33,611 nucleotides of DNA, from contig JAJECP010000014.1 of assembly GCA_022821985.1 (NCBI GenBank), positions 1 through 33,611 on the forward strand, read 5' to 3'. This document shows positions 33,554 to 33,611 of this stretch, in pieces. Source of the DNA: Acidimicrobiia bacterium. Lineage in GTDB: Bacteria > Actinomycetota > Acidimicrobiia > Acidimicrobiales > Poriferisodalaceae. The position numbers and the translations under genes were made by a program. A model generated the notes under the pieces. That model searched no databases. It was not told where the DNA came from and saw nothing but the letters and a program-made list of their open reading frames with translations. The first letter of the stretch is position 1. Each line of letters starts with the position of its first letter.

Positions 33554-33611
33554 CTAGGTGCGCCCGCTGCGAAGGCGGCAGGACCCTCTGCGACCAGCGA
33601 TCCAGCAGGTC
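33550..33611 (-). CDS. Possible 3' end of a gene entering from the right edge
   Basis: One minus-strand frame ends PAGSLVAEGPAAFAAGAPS at a TAG (33550-33552) that overlaps the stop codon of the benzoate-CoA ligase gene. The Ala/Gly-rich composition suits a C-terminus, and other frames look less natural. About 20 residues are too few for a family call. Confidence 0.3.
   Translation of the reverse strand, partial: PAGSLVAEGPAAFAAGAPS

Overview
The window is high-GC DNA with many GTG starts, a lipoprotein carrying a long acidic linker, and a homologue of the mycothiol-linked nitroreductase Rv2466c. Together these suggest an actinobacterium, plausibly of the Acidimicrobiia; this is inferred from sequence style, not from a marker gene. 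Most of the window is dense, metabolic and chromosomal in character. I see no tRNA, rRNA, CRISPR array, insertion sequence or phage gene. Only the first ~1.4 kb looks accessory.

Layout. 1-1.4 kb: a patchy, lower-GC stretch with a stand-alone Mrr-type winged-helix remnant, then a two-gene toxin-antitoxin-like unit whose start codon lies inside a near-perfect palindrome. 1.4-6.3 kb: a TauD/TfdA-type dioxygenase and a FadB/FadJ-type bifunctional beta-oxidation enzyme on the minus strand, diverging from a branched-chain aminotransferase and a PhnZ-like HD oxygenase on the plus strand. 6.3-12.4 kb: a MOSC protein, a fused HyuA-HyuB (5-oxoprolinase/hydantoinase) protein, an isolated lumazine synthase gene and a zinc-free quinone-oxidoreductase-like enzyme. 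12.5-16.6 kb: an amidohydrolase, a repeated hairpin cluster, two divergent alpha/beta-hydrolase genes (one with Cys at the nucleophile position), a small hypothetical gene and an SDR dehydrogenase. 16.6-22 kb: a glycine betaine/proline-type ABC importer (proV-proW-proX order) whose permease carries an extra ~450-residue membrane and coiled-coil extension. 22.1-26.3 kb: a two-gene molybdoenzyme in which the four-cluster ferredoxin subunit is fused to the NrfD-like membrane anchor. 26.3-33.6 kb: the Rv2466c-like protein, two convergent overlapping alpha/beta-hydrolase genes, and an aerobic benzoyl-CoA (box) cluster: boxC-boxB-hydrolase diverging from a benzoate-CoA ligase gene.

How the genes work together. 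The right end can activate benzoate to benzoyl-CoA, epoxidise it (BoxB) and open the ring (BoxC). The reductase BoxA and the aldehyde dehydrogenase BoxD are not seen here. The FadB-like enzyme at the left end could serve later beta-oxidation steps, but it is far away. The ABC importer would bring in a quaternary-amine osmolyte or nutrient.

A recurring regulatory theme is a TANNNT box (mostly TACGYT or TACCGT) placed 6-7 nt before the start codon of several genes. This is the layout expected of leaderless actinobacterial transcripts, and it helps to choose starts. Nothing here is clearly a wholly new system. The best leads are the toxin-antitoxin-like unit with its start-overlapping operator, the enlarged ProW, the fused ferredoxin-NrfD molybdoenzyme and the box cluster without BoxA.
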